A DNA stretch of 64,000 bases from positions 37,704-101,703 of the IMG/VR virus record IMGVR_UViG_3300032285_003393; one strand, written 5' to 3'. The notes beneath the pieces are model-generated. The model had not been told where the DNA came from. It saw nothing but the letters and a program-made list of their open reading frames with translations, and searched no databases. The DNA comes from a virus. Shown one piece after another: positions 7,183 through 16,273 of this stretch; the stretch's first letter is position 1, and every line of letters begins with the position of its first letter. Position numbers and translations under genes: made by a program.

Positions 7183-10100
7183 TATGATATCTCCTTTATG
7201 AATTTAGTACCATCATCTAGCATCCCGATGGTTGGAATGCAGAAAGAACCTGGTTTCATTTTCCCAAGTGCCAGTGTGTAAGTTTTTGGAAACGCAATCA
7301 CACGAAACATTTCTTTCTGCTCGTTGCAATATATGATGTGTGCCATCATTTTATTTGCCTTTGTTTTGTAATGGGTAAAGTCCACAACATAACTCTTATT
7401 TTCTGGAATACCCAAATCTTTATTGTGTAGATAGTTTACAAAAGGATCATCCTTTTTGTTTACTATGTCCTCTATTGTAACATACTTATGAATTCTATTA
7501 TCGCCAACAAGGAAAAAATACATGACTCCCGTCTCAATTTGTGTATTTTCTGTATGGAAAATACCAATAGAACCTGTATCATCTACCAGCTCAACACGGG
7601 ACCAGCCCTTGCCCTTCTTAATAGATTTTACCATAGCACATAATACGAAAACGCCTTCTTCAAGAAAATCTTCTAGTGGGTTAATCTGAGATTTAATATA
7701 TGGAGTAATCCCACGAGTATCAAACTTAGGTATACTTAGATATTCGTAATACTTCTCAGATTCTTCACCAGTTCGTGGATTATCCTCAAACGTTGCTGCT
7801 CCGATAATGTTGAGCGTAGATACTGCTCTTGAGTTGATTCCTGATCTTTTTGTTCCAGCCACTTCCAAAAGGTGAGCATATGACTTGAATGGTCTTGCAT
7901 TTATAATCTTCTTTCCTATATTTTCTGATATGTATTTTACATTAGAAAGACCAAATCTAATAGAATTACCTTGAATAATAAAGTCCAGCTCAGATTCATT
8001 TACATGTGGCAATAGTACTTTAATGCCAAGTCTCTTTGCTTCCAGCAAGTATTCTGTTCTGGTATCCTTATTGCCTTCGTTTTTCAACAAAGCAAATACA
8101 AATTCAAGTGGATAATAATGCTTTAGCCAAGCTGTCCAATAGGAAAGCATTGAATATGCTACAGCATGCGAACGGTTAAATGAATACCCAGCGTGTGCTT
8201 CAAAATCATGCCATAGATGCTCAGCATCTTCTTTGCTGATATATTGACGAGCACCCTCAATAAACTTATCTTTAAATACGTCAAACTCTCTTGCATCTTT
8301 CTTTTTACCAATAATCTTACGAACCTTATCAGCTTCAGACCATGACATCCCACCCAAGTGTACGCAAGCTTGCATAACCTGTTCCTGATAAATAATAACT
8401 CCATAGGTACGTTCTGTAAATGGTTGCATTATTGGATGAACATATTTAACTATTTTCTCCCCACGCTTGCGAGCAAGGTATTCGGCTCCAACAGTGTTCA
8501 TAGCACCTGGACGAACAAGAGCATTTGAAGCAACCATGTCTTCAAACTTATCTACACCCATTTTAATAAGAAGATTTGTGTATGGAGTTGCTTCTGCCTG
8601 AAACACACCTTTGGTAAAACCATTTGATAAATCTTCAAATACTGCTTTATCATCTAGTGATAAACTATTTAAATTAATATTCTTATTATGTCTATCTTTA
8701 ACTATCTTTAATGTATCTTGAATAACAGATAAAGTTTTAAGTCCAAGTACGTCAAATTTAATAAGACCTATCTCAGCAGCTTGATCCATATCATAAGCAA
8801 CAACAGGAACTCTTCCACTAACGTCATCGCTATTATCACTTCTGGTTTCAATCGGGGCATAAGTTGAAATTGGATCTTTAGCAACAACAACGCCTGCAGC
8901 ATGAATACCCACGCTACGGATGCGACCACGAAGATTAGAGGCAAACTCAATAACTTCAGGATATTTTTGCTTAAACCAGTCAACATTGCTATTAGATTCA
9001 AACTCTTCAAATGTCTCAACTCCTTTTAATGCTTTGTTAACTTCGCCAAGTGGAACATTAAATACACGAGCAGCATCACGAACAACACCTTTATCTTTAA
9101 AATATTGGTATGTTGAGATTGATGCTACATTTTTAAACTTCTTGCGAAGGAATTCTTTTACTTCTCCACGTCTACGATCCATAAAGTCTGTATCAATATC
9201 AGGAAAGTCATTACGCTCAGGATTAATAAAACGGAAAAATAGCAAGTCATATTCAATTGGATCTACTTCCGTAATTCCAAGTAAATAGCATACCAAAGAG
9301 CCTGCTGCTGAACCACGTCCTGGGCCAACCATAATTTCATTTTCTTTTGCCCAGCTAACCATGTCACTAACAACAAGGAAGTAACTGCTAAAATCTTTAT
9401 CCTTGATAACTTTTAATTCTTCTTCAAGTCTTTCTTTGTACACTTCACTATCTAATTTCTTTTCTGAAAGAGATAGATTACACAATTCAACTAACTGATT
9501 ATGTGCATCCTTTTTAGGTTTTGGAAGTAGTTGCAAATTCTCATGAAAATCATAGTCTCCAACTTTTTCTGCAACTTCCATTGTGTTTAAGTAAATATCT
9601 TCAGGCCACTCTTTTCCAAAGTCAGACTTAATCTCATCATAGGTTTGGATATAAACATTGATATCCTGAAAACTGATAGGACGATCTGGATAAAGATGAT
9701 TAAATCTGTCAAAGATATTTTTAATCTTTTTACCAGAGTCGTAGTCTGTTCCTTCTGCTTGGTTTGGCTTAGTTGATAAAATTAGAAGTGCTTCTTCAAG
9801 TGCTTTTTGGTCTTTTGTTGCATAATGGCAATCGCCAGTAGCAATAAGTTTAATACCCAACTTATCTGATATTTGTCGCAATCCATCATTAACTATTTTG
9901 TCATTATGTGATTGAACTTCAAGATAAAAGTCGTCACCAAATCTATTAACAAACCAGTTAGCATATACCATTGCTTTATCAATATCATCATTTTGTAAGG
10001 CTTTAGCAATAAGCCCATTCATACATCCAGATAATACGATGAGCCCATCCCCATATTCATCAAGAACTTCTAGGTCAATTCTAGGCTTACGGTAATATCC

Positions 10101-10448
10101 TTCTGTCCATGCAATTTCAGATAACTTCTGAAGATTCTTTAAACCCTCATTATCCTTAGCAAGTAAAATAATGTGATTAAATACCTGAGTATTATCATCA
10201 CGACTTTTAATATCACGCTTATCAAAACGATCTGTAGCCGATATATAGGCTTCTAGACCGAGTATTGGCTTCATCCCCAGCTTTTTAGCTGCAATCTGCA
10301 TATCTCTATGAGATGACAGTGTTCCATGATCTGTAATAGCTAACGCCGTTTGCCCTGCATTTTTTGCAGCAGTCAATAACTCTTCAGGGGAACACAAGCC
10401 ATCCATTAATGAATAGTGCGAGTGCACATGTAGATGTGTGAAATTCAC
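7182..10448 (-). CDS. dnaE: DNA polymerase III alpha subunit (DnaE-type)
   Basis: About 1088 residues. The N-terminal PHP domain is intact (FTHLHVHSHYSLMDG, ITDHGTLS), the catalytic palm carries GPGRGSAAGSLV and PDIDTDF, the DnaE signature with the metal-binding aspartates, and the C-terminal third has an OB-fold-like segment (KGWSRVELVDDTGSIGIFHT). It is the replicative polymerase; no clamp or clamp loader gene is in the window, so host partners may be used. Two in-frame starts exist: TTG at 10451 and GTG at 10448. GGAG lies five bases before the GTG, so I chose that. It is co-directional with primase, helicase and SSB. Confidence 0.95.
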   Translation of the reverse strand: MNFTHLHVHSHYSLMDGLCSPEELLTAAKNAGQTALAITDHGTLSSHRDMQIAAKKLGMKPILGLEAYISATDRFDKRDIKSRDDNTQVFNHIILLAKDNEGLKNLQKLSEIAWTEGYYRKPRIDLEVLDEYGDGLIVLSGCMNGLIAKALQNDDIDKAMVYANWFVNRFGDDFYLEVQSHNDKIVNDGLRQISDKLGIKLIATGDCHYATKDQKALEEALLILSTKPNQAEGTDYDSGKKIKNIFDRFNHLYPDRPISFQDINVYIQTYDEIKSDFGKEWPEDIYLNTMEVAEKVGDYDFHENLQLLPKPKKDAHNQLVELCNLSLSEKKLDSEVYKERLEEELKVIKDKDFSSYFLVVSDMVSWAKENEIMVGPGRGSAAGSLVCYLLGITEVDPIEYDLLFFRFINPERNDFPDIDTDFMDRRRGEVKEFLRKKFKNVASISTYQYFKDKGVVRDAARVFNVPLGEVNKALKGVETFEEFESNSNVDWFKQKYPEVIEFASNLRGRIRSVGIHAAGVVVAKDPISTYAPIETRSDNSDDVSGRVPVVAYDMDQAAEIGLIKFDVLGLKTLSVIQDTLKIVKDRHNKNINLNSLSLDDKAVFEDLSNGFTKGVFQAEATPYTNLLIKMGVDKFEDMVASNALVRPGAMNTVGAEYLARKRGEKIVKYVHPIMQPFTERTYGVIIYQEQVMQACVHLGGMSWSEADKVRKIIGKKKDAREFDVFKDKFIEGARQYISKEDAEHLWHDFEAHAGYSFNRSHAVAYSMLSYWTAWLKHYYPLEFVFALLKNEGNKDTRTEYLLEAKRLGIKVLLPHVNESELDFIIQGNSIRFGLSNVKYISENIGKKIINARPFKSYAHLLEVAGTKRSGINSRAVSTLNIIGAATFEDNPRTGEESEKYYEYLSIPKFDTRGITPYIKSQINPLEDFLEEGVFVLCAMVKSIKKGKGWSRVELVDDTGSIGIFHTENTQIETGVMYFFLVGDNRIHKYVTIEDIVNKKDDPFVNYLHNKDLGIPENKSYVVDFTHYKTKANKMMAHIIYCNEQKEMFRVIAFPKTYTLALGKMKPGSFCIPTIGMLDDGTKFIKEIS

Positions 10449-10467
10449 CAATACTCCGTCTATTTAA

Positions 10468-11139
10468 TTACCACTCAACTGATGATGATGTTGCTGATTC
10501 TGGAGAACTGTCTGAAGTCACTCCAAAATAAAAGTTTTCTTGATCTGTATAAGGAACATCACGAACTGCTGTCTTTTCCAAGTCAAACAATTCATACTTA
10601 TCAAAATCAATTGGCTTTACGTCTGCAGTTGGAAGAGGAATGATTGAATAATTTGTATCAGTCTTTTCCCCAGTACGCTTTAGCTTCCAAATAAGGTTTG
10701 TGATGCTTCCAGTTTCAGTTGCATATGAACTAATTTCAGGGGTAGCAGACTTTGGTCCAGTACCTTGAGAGAAAATTGCAACGTATGGCTCTTCTGCACC
10801 ATCGTCAACAAGTACGTTCATATAAAAACGTGGACGACCTTTCCAACCTGCTTTAGGGTCTTTTCTATGCTGCTCGCAACCAAAGCATGAACCTTGGTCT
10901 TCAATTGTGCATAGTGCCTTACGGCGGTAGTCTTTTGGATTTGTATGTTCAATTGCAATAAATCCTAGTCCTGCGTTTTGATTATAATTTGCAGAGTCTG
11001 GATCAATTTCTTGCAAGAAACGAATTTTAACTGATTGTCCATCTTTTAATGCTAACCATCTTCCCTTTGGACCATCGGAAGATGATGCTGGCTTGTCCAT
11101 TGCCTTATTAATTGCTTGTAGACCTTTTACTATTCCCAT
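10468..11139 (-). CDS. single-stranded DNA-binding protein, gp32-like
   Basis: 223 residues. The N-terminus is basic, the centre has an OB-like region with a cysteine cluster (LCTIEDQGSCFGCEQH, a possible zinc site), and the C-terminus is acidic/serine-rich ending in SSSVEW. This architecture is that of phage gp32-type single-stranded DNA-binding proteins annotated in many actinobacteriophages. It would coat replication intermediates for DnaE, RecA and the helicase. Strong AAAGGAGATA site before ATG at 11139. Assignment is from family pattern, not from a search. Confidence 0.65.
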   Translation of the reverse strand: MGIVKGLQAINKAMDKPASSSDGPKGRWLALKDGQSVKIRFLQEIDPDSANYNQNAGLGFIAIEHTNPKDYRRKALCTIEDQGSCFGCEQHRKDPKAGWKGRPRFYMNVLVDDGAEEPYVAIFSQGTGPKSATPEISSYATETGSITNLIWKLKRTGEKTDTNYSIIPLPTADVKPIDFDKYELFDLEKTAVRDVPYTDQENFYFGVTSDSSPESATSSSVEW

Positions 11140-11184
11140 ATATATATCTCCTTTGTAATGGGCTATATGATGCCCTGTATACCT

Positions 11185-11190
11185 ATTATA
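11185..11190 (-). promoter_or_regulatory. extended -10 promoter for the SSB/dnaE unit
   Basis: On the minus strand the sequence reads TGA-TATAAT directly after the primase stop codon; it fits the TGN-TATAAT pattern seen at many gene starts here. No good -35 box. Transcription would begin about 40 bases before the SSB start. Confidence 0.5.
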
Positions 11191-12153
11191 TCACCAATTA
11201 ATATATTCAAAATTGGTTACAGCATTTTTAATGCATTGTTTTATTTCTTCCTCTGTGAGATCTCCCACATCTTTTGCATCATTTGGATAGACAATGCCTT
11301 CTGCATATGCTGCCCACATGATATTTTTATTCTTGAGTTTTGAAGAAATTTCTCTACCCAATTTTCTACCTGCTTCATCTGCATCTGTTGCAATTATAAT
11401 TGATGAAGAATACTTGTTTAGATTCATTAGATTTTCTTTAGATAAACTTCCACCCAGGGTTGCAATAACATTTGGATACCCTGCCTGATGAATTCTAATT
11501 GCATCAAAACTAGACTCACATACAATTATTGTTGAGCTTGTTTTCTTTGCTCTGTGCAAATTAAACATTGTCTGGCTTCTAGGGAGGTTTGTACTGTTTT
11601 TAAAACGCTTACCCTCTATAGATCTTCCAACAACTCCCACAGGAATCCCTGTTGGACTATGTACAGGAACAATTACCATATCTTGGTTATCTGAATAACC
11701 TAACTGGAAGTGTGCCATTGATTCCTGAGTTATACCACGAGATTCAAAATACTCTTGTGCTCTTTGAGAACCTACTAGATTGCTATATAAACTATCAAGT
11801 AATTCTTGAGAGAAAGGTTCAAACTCTGGTTTTTCTGCAAGTAGTTCTGCCAAGTCTTCATCAAAAGTATTGTCTGCTTCTTTTTTCATTGTAGCAATTA
11901 AACGTAGGGCTTGGAAATAATTAAGTTCCCCCACCTTTTGAATAAGATCCATTAGACTACCTCTAGCATCGCAAGATGGGTTGTAACAGACATATAAACC
12001 TTTTTCGTATGAGATTGCAAAAGAAGGCGTATAGTGATTATTGTGGAATGGGCATAAGCATAAAAAATCTGTGCTTGTCTCTGATGATATACGCAGACCA
12101 ATAATATTTAAGATTTCTTTTAATTGTTTTTTATTGTAGGTTTCTGTCATCAT
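11191..12153 (-). CDS. DnaG-type DNA primase
   Basis: 320 residues, a compact primase. The N-terminal CHC2-type zinc finger is visible (CLCPFHNNHYTPSF, then YVCYNPSCDARG, residues about 30-60). The TOPRIM domain follows: IIVCESSFDAIR with the catalytic Glu near 205, and IIIATDADEAGRKLGRE with the DxD pair. The C-terminal helicase-interaction domain of cellular DnaG is absent. It makes RNA primers for DnaE and probably works with the DnaB-like helicase encoded just upstream. Starts with two tandem ATG codons at 12153 and has no ribosome-binding site; a -10 box lies six bases before the ATG, suggesting leaderless expression. Confidence 0.92.
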   Translation of the reverse strand: MMTETYNKKQLKEILNIIGLRISSETSTDFLCLCPFHNNHYTPSFAISYEKGLYVCYNPSCDARGSLMDLIQKVGELNYFQALRLIATMKKEADNTFDEDLAELLAEKPEFEPFSQELLDSLYSNLVGSQRAQEYFESRGITQESMAHFQLGYSDNQDMVIVPVHSPTGIPVGVVGRSIEGKRFKNSTNLPRSQTMFNLHRAKKTSSTIIVCESSFDAIRIHQAGYPNVIATLGGSLSKENLMNLNKYSSSIIIATDADEAGRKLGREISSKLKNKNIMWAAYAEGIVYPNDAKDVGDLTEEEIKQCIKNAVTNFEYINW

Positions 12154-12159
12154 GAGACT

Positions 12160-12165
12160 ATCATA
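12160..12165 (-). promoter_or_regulatory. extended -10 box giving a leaderless primase mRNA
   Basis: Minus-strand TGA-TATGAT ends six bases before the primase ATG, the distance expected from -10 to transcription start. A TAGACA hexamer lies 18 bases upstream. No Shine-Dalgarno sequence fits between. Confidence 0.55.
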
Positions 12166-12186
12166 TCAGACAAAGATATTACTTGT

Positions 12187-12465
12187 CTACCTCTTATAAA
12201 ATTGTTGTCCAGAAAAGCCTTCAATATCAAGTGCTTTTTTCTTTCCAACGTAAACTCCAAACATTTCTAGGTAAAAGCTATAATTATCTTTTTTTTCATT
12301 ATATGTTAATGAGAACTGTGATTCTAAATCCAGAACTGGGACATAGCCACGATCACGCATTTCTTGCAAAAGCAATTTTTCATGCATTTCTCTGACTCTG
12401 ATTACTGCTGCATCATCTTTAAAAACTCCAGAACGTATGAAGCTTCTAATATTTTTCTTTAACAT
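12187..12465 (-). CDS. hypothetical protein between primase and helicase
   Basis: 92 residues, basic at the N-terminus (MLKKNIRSFIRSG), with a helix of alternating charge (VREMHEKLLLQEMRDRGY) and a strand-rich second half (NYSFYLEMFGVYVGKKK). No recognised motif. It has its own upstream TATAAT nine bases before the ATG and no ribosome-binding site, so its mRNA may be almost leaderless. Position between primase and helicase suggests replication, not more. Confidence 0.65.
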   Translation of the reverse strand: MLKKNIRSFIRSGVFKDDAAVIRVREMHEKLLLQEMRDRGYVPVLDLESQFSLTYNEKKDNYSFYLEMFGVYVGKKKALDIEGFSGQQFYKR

Positions 12466-12474
12466 AATAAGATA

Positions 12475-12480
12475 ATTATA
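12475..12480 (-). promoter_or_regulatory. -10 box close to the start of the 92-residue gene
   Basis: Minus-strand TATAAT nine bases before ATG at 12465. It lacks the TG extension, and no good -35 is seen. The transcript would have only a few leader bases. Confidence 0.4.
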
Positions 12481-12507
12481 CTAAAGAGTAAGTATATTAC
12501 ATAGATT

Positions 12508-13740
12508 TTATTGCTGTTGTATATCCATTTCGTAGATTTCGTTTACAACACCACGATTTAAATCCCAATCTAAATAAAATGCAAAATCTGTACCATGACG
12601 ATTTTTACGAGATACAATCTCCATAATGTTTGATTGTGGATTCTTATGAACTGCAATAGCCATATCAGCATCGTATTCAATTGCTTTTGACCATGCAACT
12701 TGTGATAGCAATGGTGGAGCATCTTGATCTGAAATATCATCCATAGTTGCAGCGGTGATATCAATTACTGGAATGTTATTACGCATTGCAAGTAATTTGA
12801 AGTCACGAGAAATATTACGGTTACGCTCAACTTCTGACTTTGCACCAGATGAATCATTAAACAACTGATGGTAATCAAGAATAACCAAGTCTGGCTTATA
12901 CTGGTCAATCTTAGCTTGAACAGTATTTGGAGTTACTTGACCTTGGCCTTCATTTGATATAAGAATAAATTGTTGCTTATCAGTAAACTTATTTTCAGCC
13001 CATGAATGGAAATCGTCTGTGCTCACCATACCTCTAGAAAAATCTGAAGCTCTAAATAATCCAGAACCCATCATGGTATAGATACGGTCACGCATATTTT
13101 CAGGTGACATTTCAAGAGAAATGATCATAGGCTTAAAACCCTGTTCCCAAGCCTTACAAGCCAAATAAGAGGAGAACCATGTCTTACCCCTACCTGCCCA
13201 TCCAATCATGACGATAAGGTGTCCTGGAGCCATTCCTGTAGGGTAAGCAAGGTCTAGTGCCTTAAACCCTGTCTTAATTCCTGGACTACCGCCCATGATT
13301 GCAGAACGCTCACGAACCTTTTCAAAATGATCTTCTGCAAGCTTGAAGTCAGTTAAATCAATATCTCTAACTTCACCAGTCATTCTAGACAGGCCGTACA
13401 ATTCTGATTGAATATCTAGAAGGACTCTTTTAGCAGAATTATTCTTTAGACTTACTCCATTACGCATAAGTATATCTTTTAATCTTGAAGTCAAGAATTC
13501 ATTCTTAAGTGTATCTAAGTAATAACCTGTTTCTCCTTGTACGGATTCAGGCTCAAAATCTTTAAACTTTTCTTGTATGACAGAAATATCAGGAACAGCA
13601 CGAAACTTTAGATAATAAGACTTTAGTCCTTCCCACACATCTCTGTGGGAAATAAAAATTTCATCTACATTATCTGTAAGAACTGTTGCAATGTCTTTAT
13701 TCTTACAAACTGCTGAGATTACGGCTGCTTCACTGTTCAT
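12508..13740 (-). CDS. replicative DNA helicase, DnaB-type
   Basis: 410 residues with a small N-terminal helical domain (helices around residues 1-100, as in DnaB) and a RecA-like motor: Walker A GWAGRGKTWF near residue 182, the Walker B strand LVILDYHQLF near 287, and the later SRKNRHGTDF motif typical of the DnaB C-terminus. It unwinds DNA ahead of the polymerase, as a hexamer on the lagging strand. ATG at 13740 with AGGAAT upstream, overlapping the previous gene by 11 bases. Confidence 0.92.
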   Translation of the reverse strand: MNSEAAVISAVCKNKDIATVLTDNVDEIFISHRDVWEGLKSYYLKFRAVPDISVIQEKFKDFEPESVQGETGYYLDTLKNEFLTSRLKDILMRNGVSLKNNSAKRVLLDIQSELYGLSRMTGEVRDIDLTDFKLAEDHFEKVRERSAIMGGSPGIKTGFKALDLAYPTGMAPGHLIVMIGWAGRGKTWFSSYLACKAWEQGFKPMIISLEMSPENMRDRIYTMMGSGLFRASDFSRGMVSTDDFHSWAENKFTDKQQFILISNEGQGQVTPNTVQAKIDQYKPDLVILDYHQLFNDSSGAKSEVERNRNISRDFKLLAMRNNIPVIDITAATMDDISDQDAPPLLSQVAWSKAIEYDADMAIAVHKNPQSNIMEIVSRKNRHGTDFAFYLDWDLNRGVVNEIYEMDIQQQ

Positions 13741-14062
13741 TAAATTCCTGTTCTACTAGTAACTTTGTATTCTTTCGTAGTGTTTCTCTATACTTTTGAT
13801 CTTCAATAAGATTGATTAAACTAATATCTAGCTTGTCAAAATTATACAAGAACCAATTTAACGGATGGCCGTATCTACTACATTTGAAATAATATTCAAG
13901 CAATTCTTTTGCACGATTAAATCCTACGGTATCAATAACATCTTGCATAGCCCATTTTTCTCTATAACGATTAATTATAGGAACCTTGTTGTATTTGCTT
14001 TTGTAAAGAGCAACATACAGGGATACTAGAGCGTAGGCCTGTTTTGCATCCTCTTTAGACAT
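13730..14062 (-). CDS. hypothetical protein adjacent to the helicase (possible loader)
   Basis: 110 residues, helical, rich in Tyr and basic residues (YVALYKSKYNKVPIINRYRE, ELLEYYFKCSRYGHPLNWFL). No motif recognised. It overlaps the helicase gene by 11 bases and starts in a TAATG overlap with the gene before it, with AAGGAAT upstream. Helicase loaders often sit beside DnaB-type genes in phages, so this is a candidate by position only. Confidence 0.6.
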   Translation of the reverse strand: MSKEDAKQAYALVSLYVALYKSKYNKVPIINRYREKWAMQDVIDTVGFNRAKELLEYYFKCSRYGHPLNWFLYNFDKLDISLINLIEDQKYRETLRKNTKLLVEQEFNEQ

Positions 14063-14271
14063 TATTTATTCCTTTTTAGTTCCGACTCTATTTCAGTTAC
14101 TTTTTCAACTAATTTCTCTTCAACAAATTTATATACACGATCAGTTGCGGTACTTGTATTTTCTCCGCTTCGGACAAAGTCTTCTACTCCGATACCTATC
14201 TTAATGCTTTCATAATTACCTAAATTACGAGTAAATTGTAATTCTACCTTAACGCTAGTCTGATTCGTCAT
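14062..14271 (-). CDS. small hypothetical protein
   Basis: 69 residues from the chosen start. The sequence alternates in a way that suggests a short beta sheet (SVKVELQFTRNLGNYESIKI) followed by a C-terminal amphipathic helix (FVEEKLVEKVTEIESELKR). Two earlier in-frame starts exist; the ATG at 14271 has GAGG six bases before it and is preferred. Overlaps both neighbours by a few bases, so it belongs to the replication run. Function unknown. Confidence 0.6.
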   Translation of the reverse strand: MTNQTSVKVELQFTRNLGNYESIKIGIGVEDFVRSGENTSTATDRVYKFVEEKLVEKVTEIESELKRNK

Positions 14272-14503
14272 CAACATCCTCACTTGATTTCTTTGGTTCA
14301 ATATCCATTATACCGAATCCCGTTTTAAATTTCTTCACACTCTTATCAGATAAATGTTGATATAACATCATCAATCTGTCTGAGATAGCAATTATAGCAT
14401 CTAGGTCTTCCTTTTGTAAAGCCAATTCCATAGCTTCTTCTAAAACTTTTAAAGCCAAATGTAAGGCATGCTTTGCTTCTTTATTTATTTTATCATTTAC
14501 CAT
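14255..14503 (-). CDS. small helical hypothetical protein
   Basis: 82 residues from ATG at 14503. An upstream TTG at 14518 would add five residues. The middle is strongly helical (HALHLALKVLEEAMELALQK, DRLMMLYQHLSDK) and the C-terminus is very acidic (SSEDVDDESD). No recognised family. Overlaps the HTH gene upstream and the next gene downstream. Possibly a protein-protein adaptor. Confidence 0.55.
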   Translation of the reverse strand: MVNDKINKEAKHALHLALKVLEEAMELALQKEDLDAIIAISDRLMMLYQHLSDKSVKKFKTGFGIMDIEPKKSSEDVDDESD

Positions 14504-15012
14504 TCTGGTGCTTTCCAAACTGGGACAAATTCCCCATCTTTATTTTTTGCGTATAAAACTGTTTCATTTCTAAGCATAGCCTCTAACTCCGCTTTTGAAG
14601 GAATATTGCTTGCAGTGATCTCTCCATCTTTTCTAGGTCTTCCTATATGAATTGTTTTAAAGAATTCCCGCATTTCCTTAATATCCTCATCTGTAAAGTA
14701 ATATCTGCCTAGTCTAGTCTTATCCTCTAGGGCATGTGCCTGTTGTGGTCTTTTAATTTCGCCACTTCTTAAGTGTCTTTTAATTGTATCAGAATGCCTA
14801 TTAAGAAGCTTTGCAGCTTCTGAGATGGAGTAAGCGTGTTGTTTATTTCTTAATACATCAGAATAATTATAAGCAACACGCTTCTCTTCAGCAAAGTTCC
14901 ACGCAATCATAACGTCATCAGGACGGTTAACATGAAGTGCTTTATGCAAATCTCCGTTTAAATAAAAATACAGGATTGTCTGTTTAATATTTTTTCTTTT
15001 TTTTGTAACCAT
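14497..15012 (-). CDS. helix-turn-helix DNA-binding protein (MerR/excisionase-like)
   Basis: About 171 residues from ATG at 15012; upstream TTG 15069 and ATG 15060 remain possible and would lengthen the overlap with the zinc-ribbon gene. The HTH is YSISEAAKLLNRHSDTIKRH followed by LRSGEIKRP, the pattern of MerR-type and excisionase-type DNA-binding domains where a helix pair is followed by a short wing. A second basic segment (GRPRKDGEI) follows. It could be a transcription regulator of the phage or an origin-binding protein. No clear ribosome-binding site. Confidence 0.65.
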   Translation of the reverse strand: MVTKKRKNIKQTILYFYLNGDLHKALHVNRPDDVMIAWNFAEEKRVAYNYSDVLRNKQHAYSISEAAKLLNRHSDTIKRHLRSGEIKRPQQAHALEDKTRLGRYYFTDEDIKEMREFFKTIHIGRPRKDGEITASNIPSKAELEAMLRNETVLYAKNKDGEFVPVWKAPEW

Positions 15013-15143
15013 ACCGTAAATTCGTTTGCGTCTTTCTTTACTATCCACCTTTTGCCACATGCAACGCAAAAGAGATCAAATCTAAGTTTTTGAGATAAAA
15101 CCCGATCTATAAAAACCCTGCCATTGCACTTGCTACAGAACAT
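14958..15143 (-). CDS. zinc-ribbon protein
   Basis: 61 residues. It begins MFCSKCNGRVFIDRV and has FCVACGKRW some twenty residues later: two C-x2-C knuckles forming a zinc ribbon, followed by a basic tail (IVKKDANEF). Proteins of this pattern and size are common in actinobacteriophage replication modules. It overlaps the start of the HTH gene by about 55 bases in another frame. Probably binds nucleic acid; function unknown. Confidence 0.7.
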   Translation of the reverse strand: MFCSKCNGRVFIDRVLSQKLRFDLFCVACGKRWIVKKDANEFTVWLQKKEKILNRQSCIFI

Positions 15144-15148
15144 TTTGC

Positions 15149-15439
15149 CTACTTAGCAGACTTCTTTGTTGTCTTAGTTGCTACACTGTCAATCTTTTTG
15201 GTAACAGTAGATGTAGCCTGCTCTGCGACCCAACCGAAAGCTGGATCCTTCTTATTCACAAATCGTAGAACGACTGGAACAAGTGATGCCCATAATGTGT
15301 TTGCAACAAGTGCCCACTCATGTGTACCAAAGCTAAATAGTCCTACATGTGTTGCACTTGAAACGATTGCTGCTGATACAACAACCTGACCAAGCAAATT
15401 ACGAACATAAGATTCAATCATAGCTTGATTAATCTTCAT
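15149..15439 (-). CDS. putative holin / small membrane protein
   Basis: 96 residues with two hydrophobic segments (VVVSAAIVSSATHVGLFSF and ALVANTLWASLVPVVLRFV) and a Lys/Thr-rich charged C-terminus ending TTKKSAK, followed by the NKKDPAFGW motif I associate with actinophage holin-like proteins. That layout fits a class II type holin that would form holes in the inner membrane at the end of infection. The endolysin is not next to it but at 59.6 kb, so the assignment rests on topology. Strong AAAGGAGAC site before ATG at 15439. Confidence 0.6.
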   Translation of the reverse strand: MKINQAMIESYVRNLLGQVVVSAAIVSSATHVGLFSFGTHEWALVANTLWASLVPVVLRFVNKKDPAFGWVAEQATSTVTKKIDSVATKTTKKSAK

Positions 15440-15454
15440 ATTATTTTGTCTCCT

Positions 15455-16210
15455 TTAGACACTAAATATCTTACCATCAACCACACAAGTGTAATCTCTA
15501 GTAATTTGTATTAACTGCATATGCGGATAATCATTAACCACATGGGCTATTGCGAACCCCGCCTGCCAGTTTTTTTGTATGCTATAGTCCATTTGATCTT
15601 CATCACAAAGATGACCAATCTCATAACCACGCAATTCCTGACCAGATAAATTGTACGTCTGGTAGTATGCTCCCATTCTATGGGAATGTCCACGAACTAA
15701 GGAAATTCCCCAGTTGTTTACATCGTTACGCACAGATTCTCCAGAGTGTTTAGATATGGACTCGCCATGGTGACCGTACATGTCGCCAAAACGTTTAACT
15801 GGAGGTTCATTGTAATGATGCCAGTTAAAGCCATGCTTTGTATATTCGTAGAGTGTATCTGGTGTAACGAAATCTAAAAATGTGGGAGCCTTTTTTGCAA
15901 GGTAATCCCCGTGTCTTGTCCATCCATGATTACCATCGTGAAAATGGCAATCAGCTTTTGGAACAATTTCTCTAATATCTGATAGGAACTGTCTTGTTCC
16001 AGCAACTCCGCCTTCCATTATAGAGGCAAGTTCATCTGGTGTTCCATCAGCCCAACGTGATGTAGAATCAGCATCATCTATATCGCCAAGCAGATCTACT
16101 GCTTCTGGCTTCCACCACTTCATAACTTTTAAGAAAAGCTCAACTTTTCTAGCATCATGACGTGGAAAGTGAACATCTGAGACCATCATCCATTTGAGGT
16201 CATTTGTCAT
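15455..16210 (-). CDS. calcineurin-like metallophosphoesterase
   Basis: 251 residues with all main motifs of the family: SDVHFPRHD (Asp 12, His 14), LLGDIDDADS (Asp 43), DGNHGW (Asn 94, His 95), and later VRGHSHRMG. The two-metal centre hydrolyses phosphate esters: nucleotides, nucleic acid ends, or phospho-proteins. It sits between the putative holin and the first tail gene, with a GAAGGG site before ATG at 16210. Phage enzymes of this type are known as DNA-end processing or 3'-5' nuclease cofactors, but the substrate here is unknown. Confidence 0.85.
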   Translation of the reverse strand: MTNDLKWMMVSDVHFPRHDARKVELFLKVMKWWKPEAVDLLGDIDDADSTSRWADGTPDELASIMEGGVAGTRQFLSDIREIVPKADCHFHDGNHGWTRHGDYLAKKAPTFLDFVTPDTLYEYTKHGFNWHHYNEPPVKRFGDMYGHHGESISKHSGESVRNDVNNWGISLVRGHSHRMGAYYQTYNLSGQELRGYEIGHLCDEDQMDYSIQKNWQAGFAIAHVVNDYPHMQLIQITRDYTCVVDGKIFSV

Positions 16211-16273
16211 TTAAAACCCTTCAGTTTTTATTGTTAGATATTATTATGTACTATTATATTTTATAAGTCAATA

